Below are positions 22,089 to 31,667 of a DNA stretch of 64,000 nt, piece by piece. Positions within the stretch are counted from its first letter, which is position 1, and every line of letters starts with the position of its first letter. The notes beneath the pieces were generated by a model. The model made no database searches. It saw only the letters and a program-made list of their open reading frames with translations, and was not told the origin of the DNA. The stretch is from positions 1,488,001-1,552,000 of the forward strand of contig NC_064040.1 in assembly GCF_932526225.1 (NCBI RefSeq). The letters run 5' to 3'. The stretch is from Nematostella vectensis (Eukaryota; Cnidaria; Anthozoa; Actiniaria; Edwardsiidae). The translations under genes and the position numbers were made by a program.

Positions 22089-22233
22089 TCTTGATTTTCT
22101 AGGTAATATTTATTAGAAAACAACAACGTAGTTTACAAGGTCCGAGCTGTGTCAGCCATGCTTTTATGAGTGCGTCCTATTCTAAGTGACGTCACGTAAA
22201 ACTACAAGAGACTGTCAGTCAACTATCGTGACA
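22087..22233 (-). repeat. 5' LTR of the gypsy element
   Basis: 147-bp long terminal repeat upstream of gag on the minus strand. It would contain the promoter. Confidence 0.93.
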
Positions 22234-23873
22234 GTATTCACCACCAAGGGTACTGATTTCGTGCACTCTGTTGATGGTCATGATAAACTCATGGGATATC
22301 AAAACAGCACCTTTCCCCTGGCTGGGTGCATAGATACATGTAGCCGAAAACAGCTTTGGATACGTGTTTGGGTGACAAATTCCGATCCAGCCATTGTCGG
22401 AAGGTGGTATTTAGAACATGTTTACGAAACCATGTGTATCCCAGCCTATTTGCGCATGGACAAAGGTACTGAAACGGGAATCATGGCTACCATGCATGCC
22501 TTCCTCAGGCGCCATCATAGTGATCTTGACGGTTCTATTGACTCTGTCATCTATGGTCCATCAACATCCAATCAGGTAACATATTCTGATTTCATTTATT
22601 TACATTATTTTGGTCTACATAAGGCAGAATCTTCAGGGATATAATTTCACAGGACATATAATTTCTGTTTTTAAGCTTTTGCTAATTGAGGCCGATAAGC
22701 CCTCAATTAGTGTGTGTGATATGCTAAAGCTTTGGAAGTGAATATGATTTTATTCCCTTAATATACTATAGATTGTAAGATGGTGGAGAGAGCTCCATGA
22801 GCTCCTAGAAAAATATTTCAAGGAACACCTAAGCTGGCTGAAGGGACAAAGATACTATGATCCGCATAATGATACTGATAGGTACAGTGTAACCATTTCA
22901 TTAATGTCAATCAACGCATGAATAAAGACAAGCTGGTGGTAATTGACATGAACGTTAATTACGGGGCAATCATAAGTTATCCTTTCAAGTATTTACAGTC
23001 CATACAGTCAAGTAGTTGATATTATGTAGTTGTCTATTGGATCTTTTTCCAGAATGTTTCTTCCAAGAAGACTGATACCACTGTATGAACTTCTTTTACT
23101 TCTTTTAGTTGATATTATGTAGTTGTCTATTGGATCTTTTTCCAGAATGATTTTTTCCAAGGACAGAAGACTGATACAACTGTATGAACTTCTTTTACCC
23201 CAGTCTGCATAGGCTGTTATTTTGCGATTTCAAAAATATTTCATATCCTCACCCAAAAAAAAAATGGTAGAGATTTGACCTCTCCAACCTTATTTCCAGT
23301 AAAAAAAGACAGTAAATATAATAAAAGAATTGTATTTGCTCCTCCCCCCAACTTATCTTTTGTTAAATTTCTTTACTCACACATTTTATTATTTGATTTA
23401 TTGCAGAATGCTTCTTTCATACTTAATGATACCTCTTCTCCAAAAAAAGTTGATGTCTTTAAAGACAGTATCTGGAACAGCCATAGAATAAGACACCAAA
23501 AAGAAACAGCGTTGCCTGCTGGTGTTCCCAATCACATATACAGTTTTCCAGAGGAGTATGGGCTAGAACAGTGCGGTAAGCTCTTTTGTTTATTTTCTTT
23601 TTCTTTATTTATTGTTTTGAGAATGACTGTAATTATATATTGATAAATTCTACAGGGTTCAAGGTATCAGAGGAGCAACTTCAAGAAGCTGCTGAAAAGT
23701 CAGGTGTTCTAAGTGTTCATGATGACTTTCACATCCAGAATCTAGGCACAAGTGTGAGAGACTTATCCCAGATGTTGATGACATAAAGGCAAGGAAGCAT
23801 ATCTTTTCCTAAAACAAAACTTCAACAGTTAAATAAAATAATATCCTTATCAGCGATATTCAGGATATAGGAT

Positions 23874-23991
23874 TTCGCTTTAAATTATTTTTGTTTTACA
23901 ATTTATTTTGCTTTTGAATGAAAAAAAATGTGATTTTTCCTCCAAGAAAATAAAGAAATCGAACGGCAGCGATCGGCCACCATAGTTTAAC
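23874..23991 (-). repeat. Inverted terminal copy (right end of the integrase transposon)
   Basis: About 115 bp are nearly identical, in reverse orientation, to 14991-15108, including TGGTGGCCGATCGCTGCC at the tip. It follows the transposase stop codon by about 90 bp. Confidence 0.85.
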
Positions 23992-24026
23992 CAAGTTGTG
24001 ATTTCCTCTTAAATTTCCTATCACCC

Positions 24027-24940
24027 TTATGTGTTTCGTTTGGGGAAGGCCCATGCATGCTCAAAGATCCAGCGTACTTTGCGGGCGCTCCCAAAGGTCA
24101 CTCTCGCGCAATGTACGCTGGATCTTCGAGAATAAGGATATTCAGCGATGTTTTTAGCTAGCATGTGCATTTGCCCCGTGTTTTGTTCAGCTGTTAGATT
24201 CAACTTTTGCACGTCCTCCAAGGTTTTAGAGTGAAACTTTTTGACAACCCACGTCTTTCCAGTGAAGCCTTTGTCGTGGGACTTGGCTTTGAAGGCAAGC
24301 CGAAACCCGCCACTCGCAAACGGCTCCTTTTCGATACTGAAGTCCACCTCCGGTGGACGACTGCACCATTTCATTTCGTTGATATCAAATTAATGTATTT
24401 GTATTTGTTCTAGTTTGTCAATGATGGCTGTCCCCAAACGCATCATTTCGATAATAGACAAACTATTTCTTCACGCTTGCATTGGCGTTCCTTGAAGATT
24501 TAACGGGGCTTGAGTTTGGTGCAATTCCGGAGGCGGCGGCTTTCCTCTTTCTCGTCTCAGCACCCTCCGCTTCAGTCTCATCTTCTCCCTCGGCTTCAGA
24601 TTCGATAAATCTGACGGGGGGGGGGGGGGGGGGGGGGGGGAGGGGCTGACGTGGATCAGTTTGAGGTCGGGGATCTGGTCGAGGGTCTTGCATGATGGAC
24701 CTTGCTCGCCGGCCAGAATATCGCAGACATTATTTCCTATCCGATCTCGAAAATGAGATCGGCATGCCTCTTTTATTCCGGCGAAGGTGAGTTCGTCGAA
24801 TTCGTAAGGGACGAACTCACGAGGTCCCATCCGTGAATTAGCCTCTGCACTGTCAAACGACCTTGCTTTACCACATTATTTGAATTCTTTCCAATCTGTT
24901 TCTCTTTGACATTTTTTTTGAACTGTTTCCAGTCGGCCAT
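24027..24940 (-). pseudogene. Alpha-kinase-type protein gene, fragmented
   Basis: On the minus strand the first frame starts at 24940 with MADWKQFKKNVKEK and is lost near 24830. A second frame carries VPYEFDELTFAGIKEAC and NNVCDILAGEQGPSCKT. After a 25-base G run (24616-24640) a third frame carries RFIESEAEGEDE and a basic stretch. After an intron-like gap, 24374-24170 encodes the start of an alpha-kinase (MHCK/EF2K type) domain: PFASGGFRLAFKAKSH, then TWVVKKFH with the candidate ATP-binding Lys, then MHMLAKNIAEY. The domain stops there; a 17-bp inverted repeat (AGATCCAGCGTAC and partner) follows at 24064-24126. The gene is truncated and multiply shifted. Its upstream region is the shared transposon terminus. 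The N-terminal family assignment is by my own recognition of a cnidarian family. Confidence 0.6.
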
Positions 24941-25019
24941 ATTGTAAGTACGATGTGCTTAGGATCAAATCGGCGCTTTGCGCTGTTCAGCTGTTGGGCT
25001 CGCGAGGCAATGAAAATGA

Positions 25020-25255
25020 CAACGAAAACCCCTCACGTGTGTTTGTTTTGTAAGGGAAGTTAGCTGACTTGCGCTGTTGGGGGCGCGAGGCAATGAAAAT
25101 GACAACGAAAACCCCTCACGTGTGTTTGTTTTGTAAGGGAAGTTAGCTGACTTGCGATGTTGGGGGCGCGAGGCAATGAAAATGACAACGAAAACCCCTC
25201 ACGTGTGTTTGTTTTGTAAGGGAAGTTAGCTGACTTGCGCTGTTGGGGGCTCGGA
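25020..25255. repeat. 78-bp tandem repeat, about 3 units
   Basis: Units contain CCCCTCACGTGTGTTTGTTT and TTAGCTGACTTGCG with a CAATGAAAATGACAACGAAA link. The same sequence occurs once at 16857-16920 and inverted at 25480-25530, so it derives from the transposon terminus. Confidence 0.9.
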
Positions 25256-25389
25256 TGATGAAGTAGATTATGTCTGTCAACAGGGTCCTTGTTTGTATAA
25301 CGCCTGAATGCTTCCCGAGGAGTTTGGGTTGCGCCTCTCCGAGGTTCGTGGTGCACTTCGTGCACCTTCGTCGGTACTTCGCCTATCCG

Positions 25390-26030
25390 ATATGTTCGGC
25401 GGTCTTAAACCGACACTTGCCGATTTTGCCTGTTGACAGACACAATCCACTTCATAATCCGAGCACCGCGCCCCCAACAGCGCAAGTCAGCTAACTTCCC
25501 TTTACAAAACAAACACACGTGAGGGGTTTTCGTTGTCGTGCTCCCTTGCAATGTTTCTCTAGGGACAAAAACAAGGCCCAATGGGACAGATCTCTAAGAA
25601 AGGGGTCTCTCGAATAAGTGTTTAGAAAAATATAGTTTGTACTCCTCGCTTTTTATTATGCTTAGGGCCGATGTGCACCATGGGATACTATGGCAGCGAT
25701 AGGCCGACGGGATTTTACAATCATTTTGCTTTTAACATTGATTTCGTTTTCAAATTGTTTTTGTTTACAATTAAGTTTGCTTTTAGATTTGATTTCGCTT
25801 TCAGAATACTTTGTTTAACAACTCATTTTGGTCTTAACTTTGATTTCGCTTTTAAATTGTTTTGGTTTTACAATTTAGTTTGCATTTAACATCGATTTCG
25901 CTTTTAAATTATTTTTATTTTACAATTTATTTTGCTTTTGAATGAAAAAAAATGTGGGTCTTCGGCTAAAAAACCTAAAGAACTAAAACTAAAGAAAATA
26001 AAGAAATCGAACGGCAGCGATCGGCCACCA
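25390..26030 (-). repeat. Long inverted copy of the transposon 5' terminal region
   Basis: About 640 bp match the left terminus (14993-15472 plus 16856-17005) in reverse orientation, ending in the same TGGTGGCCGATCGCTGCC tip. It carries AT-rich internal repeats (TTTCGCTTTTAAATTGTTTT style) and a CCCATTGGGCCTTG segment. It lies upstream of the alpha-kinase frame as the left copy lies upstream of the transposase. Confidence 0.85.
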
Positions 26031-26031
26031 C

Positions 26032-28382
26032 ACATTAGTATGTGTGTCAGGTATTTGAGTGTGCGTGACAAGTACATAAGTATGTGTGTCAGGTATTTGA
26101 GTGTGCGTGACACGTACATAAGTATGTGTGTCAGGTATTTGAGTGTGCGTGACACGTACATAAGTATGTGTGTCAGGTATTTGAGTGCGTGACACGTACA
26201 TAAGTATGTGTGTCAGGTATTTGAGTGTGCGTGACAAGTACATAAGTATGTGTGTCAGGTATTTGAGTGTGCGTGACAAGTACATAAGTATGTGTGTCAG
26301 GTATCTGAGTGTGCGTGACACGTACATAAGTATGTGTGTCAGGTATTTGAGTGCGTGACACGTACATAAGTATGTGTGTCAGGTATTTGAGTGTGCGTGA
26401 CAAGTACATAAGTATGTGTGTCAGGTATTTGAGTGTGCGTGACAAGTACATAAGTATGTGTGTCAGGTATCTGAGTGTGCGTGACACGTACATAAGTATG
26501 TGTGTCAGGTATTTGAGTGTGCGTGACAAGTACATAAGTACGTGTGTCAAGTATTTAAGTGTGCGTGACAAGTACATAAGTATGTGTGTCAAGTATTTAA
26601 GTGTGCGTGACAAGTACATAAGTATGTGTGTCAGGTATTTGAGTGTGCGTGACAAGTACATAAGTATGTGTGTCAGGTATTTGAGTGTGCGTGACACGTA
26701 CATAAGTATGTGTGTCAGGTATTTGAGTGTGCGTGACAAGTACATAAGTATGTGTGTCAAGTATTTGAGTGTGCGTGACATACATTATTATGTGTGTCAA
26801 GTATTTGAGTGTGCGTGACAAGTACATAAGTATGTGTGTCAGGTATTTGAGTGTGCGTGACAAGTACATAAGTACGTGTGTCAAGTATTTAAGTGTGCGT
26901 GACAAGTACATAAGTATGTGTGTCAAGTATTTGAGTGTGTGACACGTACATAAGTATGTGTGTCAGGTATTTGAGTGTGCGTGACAAGTACATAAGTATG
27001 TGTGTCAAGTATTTAAGTGTGCGTGACAAGTACATAAGTATGTGTGTCAGGTATTTAAGTGTGCGTGACAAGTACATAAGTATGTGTGTCAGGTATTTGA
27101 GTGTGCGTGACAAGTACATAAGTATGTGTGTCAGGTATTTGAGTGTGCGTGACAAGTACATAAGTATGTGTGTCAGGTATTTGAGTGTGCGTGACAAGTA
27201 CATAAGTATGTGTGTCAAGTATTTGAGTGTGCGTGAAAAGTACATAAGTATGTGTGTCAGGTATTTGAGTGTGCGTGACAAGTACATAAGTACGTGTGTC
27301 AGGTATTTAAGTGTGCGTGACCAGTACATAAGTATGTGTGTCAAGTATTTGAGTGTGTGACACGTACATAAGTATGTGTGTCAGGTATATGAGTGTGCGT
27401 GACAAGTACATAAGTATGTGTGTCAAGTATTTAAGTGTGCGTGACAAGTACATAAGTATGTGTGTCAGGTATTTAAGTGTGCGTGACAAGTACATAAGTA
27501 TGTGTGTCAAGTGTTTGAGTGTGCGTGACCAGTACATAAGTATGTGTGTCAAGTATTTAAGTGTGCGTGACAAGTACATAAGTATGTGTGTCAAGTATTT
27601 GAGTGTGCGTGACAAGTACATAAGTATGTGTGTCAAGTATTTAAGTGTGCGTGAAAAGTACATAAGTATGTGTGTCAGGTATTTGAGTGTGTGTGACAAG
27701 TACATAAGTATGTGTGTCAGGTATTTAAGTGTGCGTGACCAGTACATAAGTATGTGTGTCAAGTATTTGAGTGTGCGTGACAAGTACATAAGTATGTGTG
27801 TCAGGTATTTAAGTGTGCGTGACAAGTACATAAGTATGTGTGTCAGGTATTTGAGTGTGCGTGACAAGTACATAAGTATGTGTGTCAGGTATTTGAGTGT
27901 GCGTGACAAGTACATAAGTATGTGTGTCAGGTATTTGAGTTTGTGTGACAAGTACATAAGTATGTGTGTCAGGTATTTGAGTGTGCGTGACAAGTACATA
28001 AGTATGTGTGTCAGGTATTTGAGTTTGTGTGACAAGTACATAAGTATGTGTGTCAGGTATTTGAGTGTGCGTGACAAGTACATAAGTATGTGTGTCAGGT
28101 ATTTGAGTTTGTGTGACAAGTACATAAGTATGTGTGTCAGGTATTTGAGTGTGCGTGACAAGTACATAAGTATGTGTGTCAGGTATTTGAGTTTGTGTGA
28201 CAAGTACATAAGTATGTGTGTCAGGTATTTGAGTGTGCGTGACAAGTACATAAGTATGTGTGTCAGGTATTTGAGTTTGTGTGACAAGTACATAAGTATG
28301 TGTGTCAGGTATTTGAGTGTGCGTGACAAGTACATAAGTATGTGTGTCAGGTATTTGAGTGTGCGTGACAAGTACATAAGTA
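26032..28382. repeat. 42-bp minisatellite, main block
   Basis: About 56 units of the family seen at 14441-14990, in the same orientation. From about 27930 to 28300 units alternate strictly between GAGTGTGCGTGACAAG and GAGTTTGTGTGACAAG endings, an 84-bp higher-order repeat. The long frames on both strands exist because 42 is a multiple of three. Confidence 0.95.
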
Positions 28383-28649
28383 GGGGGGGACTGGGGACTT
28401 TCATAGACACCGAAATGCCCCTCCGGGCCTCCCAGCTCCATTTTAGGCTTGGGGGGTGCGCTGGGCCCCTCCGACCCTCCCAACCCCATCTTAGGCTTGG
28501 GAGGCGCGGTGCGCCCCTCCGAGCCCCCCAGCCCCGTCTTATGCAGATGAGGCCCCGCGTAAATTGATAATTGCTAATTATCAATCTACGTCGGGACCAC
28601 TTCGCGTAGATAAATAATTAGCAATGGTTAGCAATCATTAATCCGCTGT
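28383..28649 (+). repeat. Left terminal inverted repeat of the Polinton-like element
   Basis: 267 bp. It contains three GC-rich blocks with an AGGCTTGGG motif, then a palindromic GATAATTGCTAATTATC region, and ends at AATCCGCTGT. The first 27 bases recur imperfectly just inside it, at 28664-28690. Confidence 0.93.
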
Positions 28650-28765
28650 CTATCGACAGCAGCGGGACTGGGGCCTTTCATAGAAACGGGTGGGAACCTT
28701 GCAATTAGACCCCCGTCTGTCCTGTAGTATATATATGTATACAGCATGTGCATAGCATTCGAAGG

Positions 28766-29056
28766 ATGAAGTGCGGAAAAGATTACTGCGGGTGGCTAAA
28801 GGTCGGCCATGCATACACGTGCGGCCAGGGGTGCATGGACACCTACTGCAAGGTATACCACCAAAGGCTCCGTAAGGGCAGCCCCCTTCCCGTGCCGTGC
28901 AGGATCTGCGGCATAGGGACGCAGTCGGAGACGCGGTTGTGTCGCCCCTGCGGAGCGAATCGTGTAGGGCAGAGGATGCGCGGCACCGAGAGGCGCGCTC
29001 GGGAATGGTTCGCACTCGTCCTGTCTGACATCGCAGCCCGCGATACGGGCAATTAG
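28766..29056 (+). CDS. Small cysteine-rich protein of the Polinton-like element
   Basis: 96 codons from the first ATG in this frame; the same frame opens upstream without another ATG. It has Cys pairs arranged as possible zinc ligands: CGKDYCGW, YTCGQGCMDTYC, VPCRICG and RLCRPCG. The tail is basic (QRMRGTERRARE). A zinc-binding DNA- or RNA-binding role is plausible but unproven; I do not recognise the family. TATATATATGTATAC lies about 30 bp upstream. Its stop codon region is triplicated downstream. Confidence 0.55.
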   Translation: MKCGKDYCGWLKVGHAYTCGQGCMDTYCKVYHQRLRKGSPLPVPCRICGIGTQSETRLCRPCGANRVGQRMRGTERRAREWFALVLSDIAARDTGN

Positions 29057-29210
29057 AGACTGGGTGGCACAAGGCATACCCAAATACTCGTCCCGCCGGC
29101 TGTGATACGGGCAATTAGAGACTGGGTGGCACAAGGCGTACCCAAACACTCGTCCCGCCGGCTGTGATACGGGCAATTAGAGACTGGGTGGCACAAGGCA
29201 TACCCAAACA
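29042..29210. repeat. 62-bp tandem repeat, 3 units, starting at the end of the Cys-rich ORF
   Basis: GATACGGGCAATTAGAGACT recurs at 29042, 29104 and 29166. The first copy contains the stop codon of the preceding ORF. Confidence 0.93.
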
Positions 29211-29374
29211 TGGACGCCTACATAGAGGATGTTCTCAATAGCATGCCTGACAAAGAGGCGCCTGCCGTACTAGCAGGGCTGGTTCAGAACATCCTGGACA
29301 AAGGCACGGTAGTCGAGGTTCCTCTCGACGCGGTCCTTAACGGGCTTCCCCTCGAGTGGAAATACGCGGGCTGA
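29210..29374 (+). CDS. Small ORF upstream of the HNH gene
   Basis: 54 codons starting MDAYIEDVLNSMPDKE, acidic and predicted helical, with no recognised domain. It overlaps the open start of the HNH frame by 34 bases in a different phase. The two may once have been one gene joined by a frameshift, because the HNH frame has no ATG of its own at the start. Confidence 0.4.
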   Translation: MDAYIEDVLNSMPDKEAPAVLAGLVQNILDKGTVVEVPLDAVLNGLPLEWKYAG

Positions 29375-29826
29375 GAAGACGTCTGTTTATCATAGACCAC
29401 AGCTTAGAGGGCTGGATCACGAATGCTGTATACACCGGCATCTCCCGCGTGCGGCACGCCGACCAGATAGTCCGCGTGATCCCCCCCGATAACACCCCCG
29501 GTGCCTTGGTTCCCACAGGACTGCAGGCTACGCCCAGTGAAGAGCTCATTATAGCGCGAATCAAGCGATACGCTATAGACGACAGGCAAAAGGGTCGCAC
29601 AAAGTACACGGGACCGCACCACGTTCTGACGGTAGACCACGTACTCGGCATGATTGCTGACGCGGAAAAGAAGTGCACGGTCTGTGGCACTCAGCTTCTG
29701 CTTCAGGGGTACACCAAGAGTCATCCCCAATGCTTCAGTATCGACCGGCTGGACGACAGTCAGGGTCACTACAAGTGGAATGTCAGAATCACGTGCCTTA
29801 GCTGCAATAGAAGGCACAAGCGCTGA
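29341..29826 (+). CDS. HNH endonuclease-like protein with a helicase-like N-terminal segment
   Basis: The frame opens after a stop at 29338-29340 and ends at TGA 29824-29826. The N-terminal part reads LFIIDHSLEGWI then AVYTGISRVRHADQIVRV, which resembles motifs V-VI at the end of superfamily 1 (Pif1/Dda-like) helicases. The C-terminal part is an HNH/zinc nuclease: KCTVCGTQLLL, then CFSIDRLDD, then WNVRITCLSCNRRHK, giving two C-x2-C pairs around the D-R-L-D core. It could nick DNA in replication or integration. No start codon precedes the conserved part, so the gene is probably 5'-truncated or frameshifted relative to the 29210 ORF. The helicase relation is inference. Confidence 0.55.
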   Translation, partial: RASPRVEIRGLRRRLFIIDHSLEGWITNAVYTGISRVRHADQIVRVIPPDNTPGALVPTGLQATPSEELIIARIKRYAIDDRQKGRTKYTGPHHVLTVDHVLGMIADAEKKCTVCGTQLLLQGYTKSHPQCFSIDRLDDSQGHYKWNVRITCLSCNRRHKR

Positions 29827-29837
29827 TCACGCTAGCG

Positions 29838-30779
29838 TCACGCTAGCGTGGCGTTACTCAACTGCAAACGCGTGAAGCCGTGCTTAGAGTACGCCGTGTA
29901 ATACAACACTGGCTGTCCGGGCTCCATGACCCTCTTTAGCATTGGGTATGCCTTGCTTGTCCACCACGGGTCCGTCGCTCGCCGTCGGCCCTTGTCCTGG
30001 AGGTCTTCCTCGTTTACGGCGATGTACACCTCCGTTCCGACCTCTAAGGGGGGCTTTTCGGCTTTGAGAGGCACGCGCCTCAGCTTTATGGCGTCTTTAG
30101 GCGCAAAGCCAGTCACGCGAGTCTTCGTTGCGTTTATGTCCGAGATGACGATTGGCAAAGCAGTAACCCACTCGCGGTTTGTCTCGCCGGATGCAAGCTC
30201 CTTCGAGTGCTGCGCACGAAATAGGCGCTGTGCCAGCCAGCGATGGAAGGACTCGGCGAAAGCTTGGCTCCTGTGGTGCCCTGGCTCAGCCCGTCGGACC
30301 TCCACCCCGTGGTCTGTTAGGAGCTTTGTGGTAGCACCCTTGCACTCCGTGCCGTCATCAACCATGAGGACTTTAGGCCATGTGAGAGGTCCCTCTGCAT
30401 AGATGTCAGCGAGTTCGCGGGAGACGACGGCCGCGCTCTTAGTCCTCAGTGGGCGGGCGGCTTTATATCGTGAAGCAACGTCAACGACAGTCAGGGCATA
30501 CTTGTAACCGCGGTCGGTTGGCAAGAATAGCAGGTCCGACTGGTGGATACGGTTTGGTATCTGCTCCGAGAAGTGGGCTTAGGTAGTCGGAGGAGGGGGT
30601 GTCTGTGTGTAGCCCCTGACGGGCTGCGAGCTTACCCACTTGTGCACTCGATCTATGGAGGCTGAGCCCTTGGGAAGTTTGGCATGCAGAGCGGTCACTC
30701 CCTTGAAGCCACCTCTGACGTAGTATATAGGACGAAGGAACGCATCGAGTTCTTCGTCCGACATGCGCTTCGCCGCCAT
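29838..30779 (-). pseudogene. Polinton-type integrase with one in-frame stop
   Basis: A retroviral-fold integrase of the Polinton/Maverick family. The frame starts at the ATG at 30779 and runs to TGA at 29838, broken by a single in-frame TAA at 30579-30581. After the stop come the core blocks: IPNRIHQSDLLFLP, YALTVVDVASRYKAARPL, PKVLMVDDGTECKG and QAFAESFHRWLAQRL. These supply the D, D and E of the catalytic triad. The C-terminal part has a chromo/SH3-like region (VYIAVNEEDLQDKG, WWTSKAYPMLKRV). It inserts the element with a 6-bp stagger. Its ATG overlaps the stop of the upstream ORF as TAATG. Convergent with the HNH gene, 11 bp apart. Confidence 0.87.
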
Positions 30780-31048
30780 TATGTGTCGGCAATGTACTGC
30801 AACAGGTGTATTATTCTCCAACAGGCGGTTGCCGTCTGCTCGGGTAGTGCCGAGGCGGTCTTTCTGAGGTCGGTAGGCCCTCGGAGAACGACATCTCTAA
30901 ACGCAATGTCTGCGCGCCACAACTCGAGGCTTCGGTTAGCAATGTCACCAAAGCTACATAATCCACCCATCGACGGAACCTCCGGTGTCACTCGCTTAGA
31001 AGCGGCTGCTACCTCGTGCATAGCACTCCACAACTGGTCTGCAATCAT
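30779..31048 (-). CDS. Small ORF coupled to the integrase
   Basis: 89 codons starting MIADQLWSAMHEVAAASKR, no recognised family. Its TAA stop overlaps the integrase ATG (TAATG), suggesting coupled translation or at least compact packing. Just upstream is a TATACGTATA-type stretch (31050-31087) that could act as promoter. Confidence 0.5.
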   Translation of the reverse strand: MIADQLWSAMHEVAAASKRVTPEVPSMGGLCSFGDIANRSLELWRADIAFRDVVLRGPTDLRKTASALPEQTATACWRIIHLLQYIADT

Positions 31049-31150
31049 CTTATACGTATAGGTATACGCATACGTATACGCACAGTATGGATAAAGGCCG
31101 CCTAGATGCAGCGCCGGGACGGCAGCTGCGGCGCCGGAACGGCAGCTGCA

Positions 31151-31567
31151 TTACAGCAAGCGGCTAGCTGTGTAGCCGATGACGAGAGCGCCGGCGCCAA
31201 TGTACGCCAACTCGGCGTTTTTCTGCGTTTTGCTGGGGATGTAGTAGTCGGACAGCTCAGGAGCCCGCATCGACTCCAGGGATTGTTTTGGTCGGGTCTG
31301 GTTGTAGAGTTTGAGCGCGTAGTCAGTGTCGGTGAAGTTTTGCTTTGCGAGGGCCCCTCTCTCGTGACTTTGAGCTTGCCAATCGAGGATTTTTTGTCGC
31401 CGCTGTTGGTAGTCTTGTTGTTATTTCTCTAGGGCCTTGTCGTGCCTCTCCTTCTCAGCTAAGGCAGGGCTCTCATCGTTCGACAGGAACTTTGCGAGGT
31501 AGTTGCCACCAACGAATGCAGTCGCGTTTAGGACGGCGCCACCAACCAAAATCGCGATGGAGGCCAT
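31151..31567 (-). pseudogene. Membrane protein of the Polinton-like element with one in-frame stop
   Basis: The frame from ATG at 31567 to TAA at 31151 is interrupted once, by TAA at 31421-31423. Before the stop is a hydrophobic N-terminus (MASIAILVGGAVLNATAFVG). After it a Gln-rich helix (QQDYQQRRQKILDWQ), a middle domain, and a C-terminal hydrophobic segment (LAYIGAGALVIGYTASRLL). Coherent sequence on both sides of the stop argues for one gene of 138 sense codons plus the internal stop. Possible minor virion membrane protein; unproven. Confidence 0.6.
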
Positions 31568-31667
31568 CGAGTAGTGTGTGATGCTGTGTGTACGTGTACA
31601 TACATGAACACGAGTCTAATACATGGCCTACACATGCACATGTGTACATGGCCTACACTACACTACA

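Larger units (their letters stand above)
17438..22233 (-). mobile_element. Ty3/gypsy LTR retrotransposon with intact LTRs and TSD
   Basis: Two 147-bp LTRs (17438-17584 and 22087-22233) begin TGTC and end GACA on the plus strand and differ at only three positions, about 2%. The 5-bp target duplication GTATT lies at 17433-17437 and 22234-22238. The coding strand is minus with gag, protease, RT, RNase H and integrase in the Ty3/gypsy order. No env is seen. The gag start codon overlaps the inner LTR edge. Frame breaks and a mutated RT motif make this copy non-functional despite its recent insertion. Confidence 0.95.
17019..23786 (+). pseudogene. Integrase-core (DDE-type) transposase gene, interrupted by a retrotransposon
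   Basis: Exons: 17019-17432 continuing at 22234-22575 (split by the LTR element), 22772-22881, 23407-23575 and 23656-23786, all with GT-AG junctions and matching phases. The product starts MASSGGYFRNDLW. It contains the acidic residues of a retroviral-type integrase fold in HSVDGHDKLMG, LRMDKGTETG and RWWRELHELL, and ends GTSVRDLSQMLMT. I recognise it as the uncharacterised integrase-core family common in cnidarian genomes. It would cut and join DNA for the surrounding transposon. It is broken twice: by the 4.8-kb insertion, and by a one-base loss in an A7 run in the 23407-23575 exon. A partly duplicated exon-like stretch sits at 23050-23190. The 5' end lies in the terminal repeat, so the terminus supplies the promoter. 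Confidence 0.75.
14991..23991 (+). mobile_element. DNA transposon encoding an integrase-core transposase, with nested insertions
   Basis: The ends carry an inverted repeat of about 115 bp starting TATGGTGGCCGATCGCTGCC (left 14991-15108; right copy inverted at about 23874-23991, including the distinctive CTTGGAGGAAAAATCAC stretch). Between them lie the transposase exons. Removing the two nested insertions (15473-16855 and 17438-22233) leaves about 2.8 kb. No clear target duplication is seen around these limits. Alternatively the outer right end is at about 26030, where a longer inverted copy of the left terminal region lies, and the element is an 11-kb composite. Confidence 0.6.

Noticed and set aside
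26173..28584. Long open frames on both strands (up to 425 codons)
   Set aside because: The 42-bp repeat is a multiple of three and lacks stops in several phases; there is no independent coding evidence, and one frame runs into the Polinton TIR.
28650..29176. Minus-strand frames opposite the Cys-rich ORF
   Set aside because: They are shadows across the 62-bp repeat; the plus-strand product has the ordered Cys pairs.
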